Source: Deltaproteobacteria bacterium | GTDB lineage: Bacteria; Desulfobacterota; Desulfobacteria; Desulfobacterales; JAHEIW01 | NCBI GenBank assembly: GCA_024639185.1 | Contig: JAHEIW010000014.1 | Span: 1 to 61,726 of the forward strand | Reading direction: 5' to 3' | Length of the DNA: 61,726 bases | Shown here: positions 16,382-25,435 of the stretch, in pieces | How positions within the stretch are numbered: the first letter of the stretch is position 1 | Layout of the letters: each line of letters begins with the position of its first letter | Notes under the pieces: model-generated | Database searches by the model: none | Told to the model about the DNA's origin: nothing | Seen by the model: only the letters and a program-made list of their open reading frames with translations | Position numbers and translations under genes: made by a program

Positions 16382-18754
16382 CTACTCATAGCGAAGCGCA
16401 TCCACCGGATTAGCCCGCGCGGCCTTACTGGCCTGATAACCGACAGTTAGTATAGCAATTATAAGAGCCAGTGCAGTAGATACTAGAAACGGCGTTACGG
16501 TAAGCGTTAAGTGATAGGCATAATTCCTCAGCCAGTAATTAAGTGCAAAATAGGCAACCGGCCAGGCAATCAGATTGCTGATCAACACCAGTTTAATGAA
16601 CTCAACGGATAACAGCATGATAATTCGTATGGTAGTTGCGCCGCAGACTTTGCGGATGGCGATCTCTTTGGTTTTCTTTACCGTGGTATACGCAGACAGA
16701 CCAAATAACCCCAGACAGGAAATCAAAATGGCCAAAAATGTGCTGTAGATGAACAGTTGCGTCATCTTTTGCTCCAGAGCGTACATTTGATTCAATACTT
16801 CGGTCAGCACCTCAGGCTCGAAAGCATAATTCGGATCGACGCGCTGTAAATTGTCTGTGATAAATGAGATGATTTCCGGCACATTGCCGGGCAAAATTCT
16901 GAGAACAACTATCCTGGTTTCTTCGGGATCCATCTTAAGGACCAGAGGATCTAATTTATATTTCACATTGTTGAAGTGAAAATTTTTCACAACGCCGATG
17001 ATACGCCCGTCATGGTTCCACATGGTCAACCGTTTCCCAATCGGCTCCTTGAGTCCCATCTGTCTGACCGCTTCCTCATTCACAAGCAAACTGGAACCTG
17101 ATTGTAGCGACGGCTTTTGTGAAAAGTTTGTGCCGCGTACGATCTGCATTTGAAACGTATCAATGAAATCACCTTCCACGGATCCATGATATATCCGGAG
17201 CTTTTTGCCGGTTGTATTGCCTTCCCATTCTGACAGCTCTTCTGAGGGCCAACGCCAGTTTGGAAGATTCAATACGGTGGTTACATGCGATATTCTCTTG
17301 TGTTGTAAAAAATTTTCCTTAAGCGAACCGTAACCCTGTCTGACTTTTTCCGACATCGGCAGGTAGAGCAGGTTTTGCTGTTTGTACCCCAGGTCTTTGG
17401 TGAGCATATATTTCAATTGCGTGTACACGCTAAAGGTGGCAATCATAAGCATAATCGTTATCGTAAATTGAGTGGTCACCAGACTTTTGCGCAGCACGCT
17501 CCTTTTAGGGTTTGCAGTCATCTGGCGCCTGATGATGTCCGCCGGTTGAAGAGAAGAAATAAAAAGAGCCGGGTAAGTGCCTGAAATCACCAGAACAAGG
17601 CCGATGATTGTGAGTAAAACGATAAGCAGTACAGTGTTTTTAGATTCAAATAGGTCTAATTTTTTTATTTCGATTAAATGATTAAACCCAGGCAGTAAAA
17701 TTTCGGTCAATATGATCGCACAAGCAAGAGCAATGCAGACTAGCAGAATCGCCTCAGTCAAATATTTTAAGATAACCTGCATCCGGCTGGCGCCCATCAC
17801 CTTGTGCAGCCCTGCTTCCGCAATCCGGGTTTCAGATTGGGCGATTGTCAGATTTACATAATTGACTCTGGCCGTTATCAGAATAAAAGCGGCCACGGTG
17901 AGGATTAAATAGATAACGCGAATATCATAAGGTGCTTTTAGAAAATCGTAAGTCAAATGTGAGTGCAACCAAATCGATTTTAGCGGCTGAAGTTGAAACC
18001 GTGCTTTAACTTCAGGACCGAAAATTTTTTTAGGGTAATCAGCAAGTTTTTGGTTGAGCGCCTCGGGTCCAGCGTGTTTTTGCAGCAGAACATAGGTGGT
18101 GTAATTAAAATGTTGCCATGGACCCCTTATGGGTTGCGGTTTTTTGTAAAGGCCAAACGGCAAAATCGCTCCCGCTGCCAGCCGCAAATGGGTATTTTTT
18201 TGATCTTTTATCACGCCTGTAACCTTAAGTTCGCCCAACTCCCTGACGTGCAGCCTTTTGCCGATTGGGTTTTCCTGTTTGAAAATTTTTATTGCCAGGC
18301 TTTCAGTAAGCACAATAGCGTCCGGATCCACTAGCGCTTTCGTTCGGCTGCCCTGCAAAAATGTAAAAGAGAAGATATCGAAAAATGAGGAATAGGTATA
18401 GTATATCGTTTCTGCAGTAATCCATTTATTCTGGTATTGGATTAAATCTCCTCCAACACGTGCCACACATACGGCATCGGTTACTTCGGGGTAGTCTTTT
18501 TTTAACGCCTCAGCCAGAGCTGACGGTGTCAGCGCTGCGGGCAGTTTTTTTTCATTGTCTTCCATAACCGTGTAAACGCGGTAGATCTGATCCGCATTTT
18601 TATGAAATTTATCGGTTGTCAATTCCTCATATATGAAAAGAAGAATCAAAATGCTGGTCGCCACTCCGATGGCAAGACCGCTGACGTTGATAATCGTATA
18701 CAGCTTTTGTCGCCGAATGTTCCGAAAAGCGATTTTAAAATAGTTAAAAAACAT
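16382..18754 (-). CDS. FtsX/MacB-type ABC permease (second of three)
   Basis: 790 residues with the same eight-TM, two-periplasmic-domain plan as its neighbours. Signatures are TRIAEAGLHKVMGASRMQ in the first FtsX half, TVKKTKEIAIRKVCGATT in the second, and the C-terminus SKAARANPVDALRYE. It begins 82 bases after the preceding permease ends and is followed by a 80-base gap, so the three permeases are probably one transcript. The last 25 codons match the 13896-16301 gene almost base for base, suggesting recent duplication or gene conversion. Confidence 0.9.
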   Translation of the reverse strand: MFFNYFKIAFRNIRRQKLYTIINVSGLAIGVATSILILLFIYEELTTDKFHKNADQIYRVYTVMEDNEKKLPAALTPSALAEALKKDYPEVTDAVCVARVGGDLIQYQNKWITAETIYYTYSSFFDIFSFTFLQGSRTKALVDPDAIVLTESLAIKIFKQENPIGKRLHVRELGELKVTGVIKDQKNTHLRLAAGAILPFGLYKKPQPIRGPWQHFNYTTYVLLQKHAGPEALNQKLADYPKKIFGPEVKARFQLQPLKSIWLHSHLTYDFLKAPYDIRVIYLILTVAAFILITARVNYVNLTIAQSETRIAEAGLHKVMGASRMQVILKYLTEAILLVCIALACAIILTEILLPGFNHLIEIKKLDLFESKNTVLLIVLLTIIGLVLVISGTYPALFISSLQPADIIRRQMTANPKRSVLRKSLVTTQFTITIMLMIATFSVYTQLKYMLTKDLGYKQQNLLYLPMSEKVRQGYGSLKENFLQHKRISHVTTVLNLPNWRWPSEELSEWEGNTTGKKLRIYHGSVEGDFIDTFQMQIVRGTNFSQKPSLQSGSSLLVNEEAVRQMGLKEPIGKRLTMWNHDGRIIGVVKNFHFNNVKYKLDPLVLKMDPEETRIVVLRILPGNVPEIISFITDNLQRVDPNYAFEPEVLTEVLNQMYALEQKMTQLFIYSTFLAILISCLGLFGLSAYTTVKKTKEIAIRKVCGATTIRIIMLLSVEFIKLVLISNLIAWPVAYFALNYWLRNYAYHLTLTVTPFLVSTALALIIAILTVGYQASKAARANPVDALRYE

Positions 18755-18836
18755 GGTTCTTGTGATTTCGGTTTGTGAAATTGAATATTCCTAATTTTTT
18801 CATTTTTAGTATTTGCGCTTATTTTAGGCTCTTTTC

Positions 18837-21242
18837 TTATTCATGCCTGAGGGTGTCTACCGGGTTGGCCTTGGCCACCCGAATGCAATGATAGCCGGCT
18901 GTTAAAAAAGCGATGATCAGGGCCGTCGCGGCTGTTGTAAAAAATATCAGGTAGTTAATATTTGATCGATAAGCAAAATTACGAACCCACATGTGGAAAA
19001 AACCCAATGCCAACGGGATCGCCAGAATGGAGGCCAGAAGCATTACATGCAATATCTCTTTAAACAGCATTAAAATGATTCGGGTGGCTGAGGCCCCATA
19101 GATTTTGCGAATGGCGACTTCTTTGATCCTGCGGGAGGTATTGAATGATGTCAGACCCAACAGGCCTAAACACGAAATGACGATACACATGAACGAAAAT
19201 ATATTGATAAGCTGATTTTGCTTTCGATCGGCATCATAAAAGCGGTCAAATTCCCTATCGAGAAATGTATAAACAAAGGGGTAACCGGGATGAATCTGCT
19301 TCCAGTTTTCCTTCAGGATGTCGATGACCTGCGCCCGCCTTTCTGACTTAAACCGCACGATCACACTGCCGCCGACTTTATGCTGCAGGCTTAACCATAA
19401 AGGCTCGATATCATAATGAAGTGAATAGAAATTAAAATTTTTGACCACCCCGATAACTTCTCCGCTAAAACCGGGTTTGTCCGGCAATCCCTTTGTGAGC
19501 CGTTTGCCGATTGGATTCTCCCACCCCATGTATTCTACGAATTTTTCATTGACGATAACCGCTTTGTCTTTGTCGGAAGGCCGATTTTCATCGAAATCCC
19601 TGCCTTGCTGCAGTTCTATCCCCAGTGTTTCGAGGAAATTGTAATTAACCAGAAACCGATAAAAATTGTGTTCCTGCATACCGTTTTTGCCTTCAACACT
19701 AATTAAATTTGTCCAGGCCCGGCCGGGTCGGGTGTGGGCGGTTGTTAGTGAAATGATATCCGGTTGATGGCGCAATTCTTTCAATATGCCGGGGATCTTA
19801 TCAAAGTTGGCATCATCGTGAAGTTTGATCGAGAGCACATTTTCTTTCTTAAAACCCATGTTGCGGTTGCGCATGTAATCAATCTGGACATTCATAAACA
19901 GGGTGAAGGCGGCTACAGCGATAGAAACGACGAATTGAAACGTTACCAGTGATCTTCGAATCAGATACTCGCTTCTGGCGTATGTGAGAGTGCCGCACAA
20001 TGCTTTTACCGGCAGAATGGATGAAAAATAAAGCGCCGGGTACAGACCTGAAAAAAGGCCGATAAAAAGCCACAACATTAAAATACCGTAAAGGAAGTAA
20101 GGATTGTTCAACAGGTCCGGTTGCAGGGATCCATTTAATAGCTGATTGAAAAATGGGGCCGCCATAATCAACTCGACCAGGACGACTGCGATCAGCAGGG
20201 CAATCATAGTGGCAATCAGCGACTCAGCCAGCAGTTGAAAAACAAGGTGTCGTCTGTCGGCCCCCAGGATTTTTTTTATGCCGATCTCTCTGGCCCTGAC
20301 AAGGGCTCGGGCAGTTGCCAGATTGATATAGTTAATACAGGCCAAAAATAGGATGAAAATTCCAATCGTGAAAAAGGCGTATACATAGGCCTTGTTGCCC
20401 TTCGGGTAGTCAAATCTCAGGTCTGGGCCATAATGGATATCCGCAAGTTTCAGAAAAATCGGGTCGTATTTCTGACGGTATCTTTTTTCTTCCTCTACGA
20501 TAAATTTTTTACGGAATGATTCGAATTTTTTGAGAAAATTATTCAGGGAAAAGTCCTCATCGACGAGTAAAAAGGTGTAGCAGTCTGCTTCCATCAGCGG
20601 AAGGTTATCAAAATCCACTTTTGGGGCAACAACCGATAAGCTCGCCATGGCAACAAATGCATTTAAGCGCATGTGCGAATTCGGCGGCATATCTTCAACC
20701 ACGGCTGTAACATCGCATTCATATTTATTGCCTAACTTTATGATTTTGCCGATCGGGTTTTGATCACCAAAATATTTGCGGGCCAGGGTTTTGGTCAGCA
20801 CTAAATTACCGGGTTCTTTCAGGCAGGTGGCCGGATCCCCATAGATAAACATAAAGGAAAAAATATTAAATATGCTTGGATCGGCGAGGGCAATTTGATC
20901 TTCATAAAACACTTTTTCTCTGTATTCAAACAAAACACCAGAAAACGGCTCGATTCTGGCATAATCCTTTATCTCCGCATACTCATCTTTTAAGCGTTTT
21001 CCGATTGACCAGGAAGATTGGGCGTAACCTTCAGATTGATCGCCCATTGTTATCTTGATGCCCACTCGATAAATGTGGTCTGCATTTTGATGATAACGGT
21101 CGAAGGTGAGCTCATTTTGCAAATACATCATGATGATGATGCAGCAAGCCATTCCGGTGGACAGCCCGATCGTATTGATGATGCTGTGCAACATATCTCT
21201 GCGTAACAATCTGAAGGCAAATATGAAAAAGTTGGAAAACAT
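18837..21242 (-). CDS. FtsX/MacB-type ABC permease (first of three)
   Basis: 801 residues, same plan: TM1 at about 18-42, periplasmic domain, three TM from about 283, second TM at about 422, second periplasmic domain, three C-terminal TM. Signatures are ARALVRAREIGIKKILGADR and TSRRIKEVAIRKIYGASA; the C-terminus is VAKANPVDTLRHE, diverged from the other two. It is the first permease after the ATPase, with a 180-base gap that carries a dispersed repeat. The substrate is not predictable. Family precedent points to lipoprotein, peptide or cell-envelope stress functions. Confidence 0.9.
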   Translation of the reverse strand: MFSNFFIFAFRLLRRDMLHSIINTIGLSTGMACCIIIMMYLQNELTFDRYHQNADHIYRVGIKITMGDQSEGYAQSSWSIGKRLKDEYAEIKDYARIEPFSGVLFEYREKVFYEDQIALADPSIFNIFSFMFIYGDPATCLKEPGNLVLTKTLARKYFGDQNPIGKIIKLGNKYECDVTAVVEDMPPNSHMRLNAFVAMASLSVVAPKVDFDNLPLMEADCYTFLLVDEDFSLNNFLKKFESFRKKFIVEEEKRYRQKYDPIFLKLADIHYGPDLRFDYPKGNKAYVYAFFTIGIFILFLACINYINLATARALVRAREIGIKKILGADRRHLVFQLLAESLIATMIALLIAVVLVELIMAAPFFNQLLNGSLQPDLLNNPYFLYGILMLWLFIGLFSGLYPALYFSSILPVKALCGTLTYARSEYLIRRSLVTFQFVVSIAVAAFTLFMNVQIDYMRNRNMGFKKENVLSIKLHDDANFDKIPGILKELRHQPDIISLTTAHTRPGRAWTNLISVEGKNGMQEHNFYRFLVNYNFLETLGIELQQGRDFDENRPSDKDKAVIVNEKFVEYMGWENPIGKRLTKGLPDKPGFSGEVIGVVKNFNFYSLHYDIEPLWLSLQHKVGGSVIVRFKSERRAQVIDILKENWKQIHPGYPFVYTFLDREFDRFYDADRKQNQLINIFSFMCIVISCLGLLGLTSFNTSRRIKEVAIRKIYGASATRIILMLFKEILHVMLLASILAIPLALGFFHMWVRNFAYRSNINYLIFFTTAATALIIAFLTAGYHCIRVAKANPVDTLRHE

Positions 21243-21368
21243 AAACGGTTTCGTTTTATTTGTTAAATTGGTTTTCTTGGTTTGATTGGTTTAGTTTCAA
21301 TCACCGGTAACATGTTGCGAGCACCGAGTTTTGCGTTGTGAGTTGTTTTTTCGTGCAACACATAATCA

Positions 21369-21422
21369 GTGGTTCGACGGGCTCACCACCCTGAGCGAGG
21401 TCGAAGGCCAACCCGTAACCCG
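21369..21422 (-). repeat. Dispersed repeat directly after the ABC ATPase stop codon
   Basis: Read on the minus strand, the DNA directly after the ATPase stop reads CGGGTTACGGGTTGGCCTTC, then GACCTCGCTCAGGGTGGTGA. Nearly the same string follows the serA stop codon at 44056. It sits within the ABC transport operon, between ATPase and the first permease. Confidence 0.65.
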
Positions 21423-22142
21423 CTACCCGGTCACTTCCGACAGCGGCTGCATGTGCTTGTTGTACTTGTCTTTCAAGTTTTCGGTGACGATGTGGCCGTC
21501 AAACAGATGGATCACCCGATTGGCATAATCGGCGTAGGCCGGGGAGTGGGTGACCATTATTACAGTGGTGCCATTTTCGTTCAAATCGACCAGTAATTTC
21601 ATCACCTCGTCACCATGGCTGGAATCCAGGTTGCCGGTGGGCTCGTCGGCCAGGATAACCCTTGGATTGGCGATCAGGGCCCTGGCAACTGCCACACGTT
21701 GCTGCTGGCCGCCGGAAATTTGCTGCGGGAAATGATTTTTGCGGGGCACAAGCTCCAACTGCTCTAAAATGTCATCGACCCGTTTATTACGGTCTTTTGC
21801 CAAAACGCCCAGATATAAGAGCGGCAGCTCGATATTTTCAAAAACTGTCAATTCATCGATGAGATTAAAACTCTGGAAGACAAAGCCAATGTTGCCTTTG
21901 CGTAAACGGGCCCGTTTCCTTTCGGAATATCCAGAGACCTCCTCACCCATGAAATAATACTCGCCGTTGGTTGGATTATCCAGCATTCCGGCGATGTGCA
22001 GCAGGGTCGATTTGCCACAACCCGACGGCCCCATAACAGCCACAAATTCGCCTTCCTGCACTTCAAAATTGACGTTGTTCAATGCGGTGGTTTCCACCTC
22101 GTGGGTGGTGAAAATCTTGCTTAAATTTTTCGTCTGGAGCAT
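21423..22142 (-). CDS. ABC transporter ATPase, LolD/MacB-like
   Basis: 239 residues from ATG 22142, preceded by GGAGG at five bases (the frame runs open to 22214, across the promoter). It has Walker A GPSGCGKST, Q-loop VFQSFNLIDELTVFENIELP, signature SGGQQQRVAVARAL, Walker B VILADEPTGNLDS and H-loop MVTHSP. The length and the 'TGNLDS' block are typical of the ATPases that partner FtsX/MacB-type permeases. It is the first gene of the unit that continues with three permeases, and it is divergent from a sigma-54 response regulator. A consensus -24/-12 promoter lies 57-71 bases upstream of this start. Confidence 0.93.
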   Translation of the reverse strand: MLQTKNLSKIFTTHEVETTALNNVNFEVQEGEFVAVMGPSGCGKSTLLHIAGMLDNPTNGEYYFMGEEVSGYSERKRARLRKGNIGFVFQSFNLIDELTVFENIELPLLYLGVLAKDRNKRVDDILEQLELVPRKNHFPQQISGGQQQRVAVARALIANPRVILADEPTGNLDSSHGDEVMKLLVDLNENGTTVIMVTHSPAYADYANRVIHLFDGHIVTENLKDKYNKHMQPLSEVTG

Positions 22143-22198
22143 AAGACCTCCGAAAGTTTTAGTGAAATATCGAGCTGAGATGTTCTGGCTATATTTGA

Positions 22199-22213
22199 GC
22201 AAGGGCTGTGCCA
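22199..22213 (-). promoter_or_regulatory. Sigma-54 (-24/-12) promoter for the ABC operon
   Basis: On the minus strand the sequence is TGGCAC-AGCCC-TTGC followed by T, an exact match to the sigma-54 consensus TGGCAC-N5-TTGC. The GC of the -12 box is at 22200-22199, so transcription should begin near 22188, about 45 bases before the ATPase ATG at 22142. The divergent gene at 22613 encodes a sigma-54-dependent activator. Confidence 0.85.
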
Positions 22214-22350
22214 TGATGTAAGCCCGCCGGCAATCCTGCCGGAAAAATGCATAAGTAACTCAGATTTATATAAATATGATTAAACGGGCTGCGCATGCCA
22301 GATGGGTACCGCCAAGATGATATTTAGGCCGGTGATAAGAGTGTTCGTTT

Positions 22351-22420
22351 TTGTTACACAAGGTGTACGAATTCGTACAGTTGTGATATAAAAAAGTTCT
22401 GATGGCTGGTTGTACACCAG
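22351..22420. promoter_or_regulatory. Palindromic candidate activator sites (UAS) in the divergent gap
   Basis: TGTACGAATTCGTACA (22364-22379) is a perfect 16-base palindrome, bracketed by CACAA and TTGTG. A second imperfect one, CTGGTTGTACACCAG (22406-22420), shares the TGTAC core. They lie about 150-220 bases upstream of the sigma-54 promoter, the usual range for enhancer sites of AAA+ activators. They also sit 190-250 bases before the response regulator gene and could mediate autoregulation. The rest of 22215-22612 holds no gene. Confidence 0.65.
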
Positions 22421-22612
22421 TTGTATCAAATGGTTGGATTAAAATAATATATAATAATTACAAATAACTAAATTTCATTTGCTCGCGTTTGAATCGAACC
22501 TTAATATTATTCGTGCGATTGGATGAAATTGGAATGAATTTAGCACTGTTACCTGTAAAGAATAAACCGCTGATTGCTCGAGCCATACTTTTCGCAAGAT
22601 AGGAAAATTCCA

Positions 22613-23989
22613 ATGGTCAAAACTACCGGGAAAATACTGATCGTCGATGACAATGAGGATTTGCTGCTGGCGGCCCGCCTGTTTCTCAAACAGCATTTTT
22701 CACTGGTCCATACCGAAACGGATCCTGAAAAAATTCCTTCGCTGATGAAAAATGAAAATTACGATGTCATTCTGCTGGATATGAATTTTACGATGGATGC
22801 CACCAGCGGGGTTGAAGGATTTATGTGGCTGGATCGAATTTTACAAACTGATCCCTCTGCGGCGGTTATCTTGATTACAGCTTACGGAGATGTTGAACTG
22901 GCGGTGAAAGCCGTAAAGGCCGGTGCGATCGATTTTGTGCTCAAACCCTGGCAGAATGAAAAATTGCTGGCAACCCTGTCATCGGCTTTAAATCTGCGCT
23001 ACTCAAAGATTGAAGTCGATAAGCTGCGCTCCCAACAACGCCAGCTCAGAGCCGATATCGATCAGCGCTATCATGATATGATCGGGGTCAGCCCGGAAAT
23101 GCAACAGGTCTTTGCCAACATCGAAAAAGTGGCGTTTACCGATACCAACATATTGATTCTCGGTGAAAACGGAACGGGCAAGGAGCTGGTGGCACGCGCA
23201 CTTCACCGCCGATCCCAGCGCGCAGATGAGGTTTTTATCAGTGTGGATATGGGCGCTATCGCTGAGAGCCTTTTTGAAAGCGAATTATTCGGTCACATGA
23301 AAGGCGCTTATACCGATGCCAAGGAGGACCGGCCCGGCCGGTTCGAGCTGGCCTCCGGGGGCACGTTGTTTCTGGATGAAATCGGCAATCTCTCGATGGC
23401 CATGCAGGCCAAATTGCTGAGCGTTCTGGAGGCCCGCACGGTGACCCGGCTGGGGTCCAATGTTGCCCGGGATATCGACATCCGTCTGATTTGCGCCACC
23501 AACATGCCCATTTACGATATGGTAGCCAAAAATGAATTTCGGCAGGATCTGTTGTATCGCATCAATACGGTTGAAATTCAGCTGCCGCCTTTGCGGGATC
23601 GGCAGGAAGACATCCCGCTGCTGGTCAATCATTTTTTAGGTAAATTTTCAAACAAATATCAAAAAGGGATCAAAGGCGTCAGCACAACAGCTTTAAAGAA
23701 ATTGGAGCGCTATCACTGGCCGGGGAATATTAGAGAACTCATACATACATTGGAACGGGCGGTGATCCTGGCGGATGCCCATATGCTGCAGCCGTCCGAC
23801 TTTTTATTTCCCGCATCGGAAAAAGAAGTTGAAGGGGTTGTCCTGGACAACTATAATCTTGAAGAGGTTGAAAAAGCGGTGATCCGAAAAGCCCTTAAAA
23901 AGCATACCGGCAATGTATCGCATGCTGCCAGGGAGCTGGGTTTGACGAGGACGTCGCTGTATCGGCGAATGGAAAAGTACGGGCTTTAA
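22613..23989 (+). CDS. Sigma-54-dependent response regulator (NtrC family)
   Basis: 458 residues from ATG 22613; an earlier ATG at 22574 is in frame but MVKTTGKILIVDDNED is the normal receiver start. Receiver: acidic pair D12-D13, phospho-acceptor D56 (LLDMNF), K111 (LKPW). AAA+ domain: Walker A GENGTGKE (184-191), the sigma-54 contact loop as GAYTDA (231-236) rather than GAFTGA, and Walker B GGTLFLDEIG. The Fis-type HTH ends the protein (HTGNVSHAARELGLTRTSLY). It should activate the divergent ABC operon. The next gene, 36 bases on, encodes its likely kinase. The GAYTDA variant keeps the Thr that matters most and is seen in homologues by my recollection. Confidence 0.93.
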   Translation: MVKTTGKILIVDDNEDLLLAARLFLKQHFSLVHTETDPEKIPSLMKNENYDVILLDMNFTMDATSGVEGFMWLDRILQTDPSAAVILITAYGDVELAVKAVKAGAIDFVLKPWQNEKLLATLSSALNLRYSKIEVDKLRSQQRQLRADIDQRYHDMIGVSPEMQQVFANIEKVAFTDTNILILGENGTGKELVARALHRRSQRADEVFISVDMGAIAESLFESELFGHMKGAYTDAKEDRPGRFELASGGTLFLDEIGNLSMAMQAKLLSVLEARTVTRLGSNVARDIDIRLICATNMPIYDMVAKNEFRQDLLYRINTVEIQLPPLRDRQEDIPLLVNHFLGKFSNKYQKGIKGVSTTALKKLERYHWPGNIRELIHTLERAVILADAHMLQPSDFLFPASEKEVEGVVLDNYNLEEVEKAVIRKALKKHTGNVSHAARELGLTRTSLYRRMEKYGL

Positions 23990-24025
23990 AATCAGTTTTA
24001 ACTCCAATAATAAAAATTTCGTTTT

Positions 24026-25369
24026 ATGAGACGATTTGATGTACATTGCATTGTGCGGGTGCTGGTGTTGAGCGGCTCAATTTGTCTGCTGGCCTACCTT
24101 TTAGTCAAAACCGCTTTTATTGCCGCAACTATTTTTGTGGGGCTGACCATTGGCTATCAAATTTATGCGCTCATGCGGTATGTCACTAAAACCAACCGGG
24201 ATTTGAACCGTTTCTTACTCTCCATCAAACATTCCGACTTTTCACAGTCCTTTACAACCCAATTAGAAGGTTCCGGGTTTGAAGAGTTGAATACGGCCTT
24301 CAGCGAAGTCACCCATGAATTTCAGAGAGCCAAAATTGAAAAAGAGGAGCACTTTCGGTTCCTGCAGACTATAATCGATCATGTCGGCATTGCCTTGATT
24401 GCTTTCAACCCGGATGGTCGCGTGGAGCTTATTAATAATGCGGCCAAGAAACTGTTAAAAATTCCGCGACTCGGAAATATAAATGAAATTGAATCCGTAA
24501 GTACCGGCTTGGCGGATAAGCTCGGCAATATTTCACCCGGCGATAAAGATCTGTTTAAGTTGAAACAAGGCGATGATTTATTACAGCTGTCCATTTATGC
24601 TACCGGTTTCAGTCTACGACAACAGCAGCTCATTCTGGTTGCCATGCAAAATATCCAGAGCGAACTAGAAGAAAAAGAAATGGCATCCTGGCAGAATCTC
24701 ATTCGGGTGCTCACCCATGAAATCATGAATTCCATCACACCGATTGCTTCTTTAGCTTCAACTGCGAATGGCTTGCTGAACGGTGACACGGAATGCAAGG
24801 TGCCTGAAGAGATCAATGAAGTCATTACAGATGTGGGTCATGCCGTTAAAACCATAGAAAAACGCAGCAAAGGGCTCATTACCTTTATCGATAACTATCG
24901 GAAACTGACGCGTATTCCCAAACCGGATTTTAAAATCGTTCAGGTCAAAGATCTTTTTGAACGGGTTGAAAGCCTTATGGGCGATCAGATTAAAAAAACC
25001 GCCATCCGGTATAAAAACGAAATCGATCCGCAAAGCCTTAGCATAACGGCTGATCCGGCCCTGATCGAACAGGTTCTGATTAATCTGTGCAAAAATTCCG
25101 TCGAAGCGGTCCACGGCGTATCGCATCCCAAAATAAAATTGAAGGCTGTAACTGATGGGCTGGGCAATCCGGTCATCAAAGTCATTGATAACGGCAAGGG
25201 GATAACGGAAGAGGTCGCCGAGCGTATATTCATTCCATTTTTTACGACTAAGCCGGAAGGTTCCGGTATTGGATTAAGCCTGTCGCGACAGATTATTCGA
25301 CTTCATAAAGGAACCATCGGTGTTGCATCGATTCCCGCACAGAGGACCGTATTTAAAATACGATTCTGA
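24026..25369 (+). CDS. Membrane histidine kinase, partner of the sigma-54 regulator
   Basis: 447 residues. Two adjacent TM segments (about 10-50) with almost no periplasmic loop, a HAMP-like linker, a PAS-like domain (about 110-210, with IIDHVGIALIAFNPDGRVEL), then the H-box LTHEIMNSITPI (phospho-His at about residue 231). The ATPase domain follows: N-box LINLCKNSVEAV, G1 VIDNGKGI, F-box FFTTKPEGSGIGLSLSRQII. The lack of a periplasmic domain suggests it senses within the membrane or through its permease partners. It lies 36 bases after the response regulator, so the two are one transcript. Confidence 0.92.
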   Translation: MRRFDVHCIVRVLVLSGSICLLAYLLVKTAFIAATIFVGLTIGYQIYALMRYVTKTNRDLNRFLLSIKHSDFSQSFTTQLEGSGFEELNTAFSEVTHEFQRAKIEKEEHFRFLQTIIDHVGIALIAFNPDGRVELINNAAKKLLKIPRLGNINEIESVSTGLADKLGNISPGDKDLFKLKQGDDLLQLSIYATGFSLRQQQLILVAMQNIQSELEEKEMASWQNLIRVLTHEIMNSITPIASLASTANGLLNGDTECKVPEEINEVITDVGHAVKTIEKRSKGLITFIDNYRKLTRIPKPDFKIVQVKDLFERVESLMGDQIKKTAIRYKNEIDPQSLSITADPALIEQVLINLCKNSVEAVHGVSHPKIKLKAVTDGLGNPVIKVIDNGKGITEEVAERIFIPFFTTKPEGSGIGLSLSRQIIRLHKGTIGVASIPAQRTVFKIRF

Positions 25370-25435
25370 TGCGCTTGCCCGCGCCTATTCAGTAAGGCTT
25401 ACAATGAATACAAAGCCAAATGTCATATAGGTTAT

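Noticed and set aside
22486..22502. tRNA T-loop-like GGTTCGATTC on the minus strand
   Set aside because: No matching stem on either side and no cloverleaf can be drawn around it.
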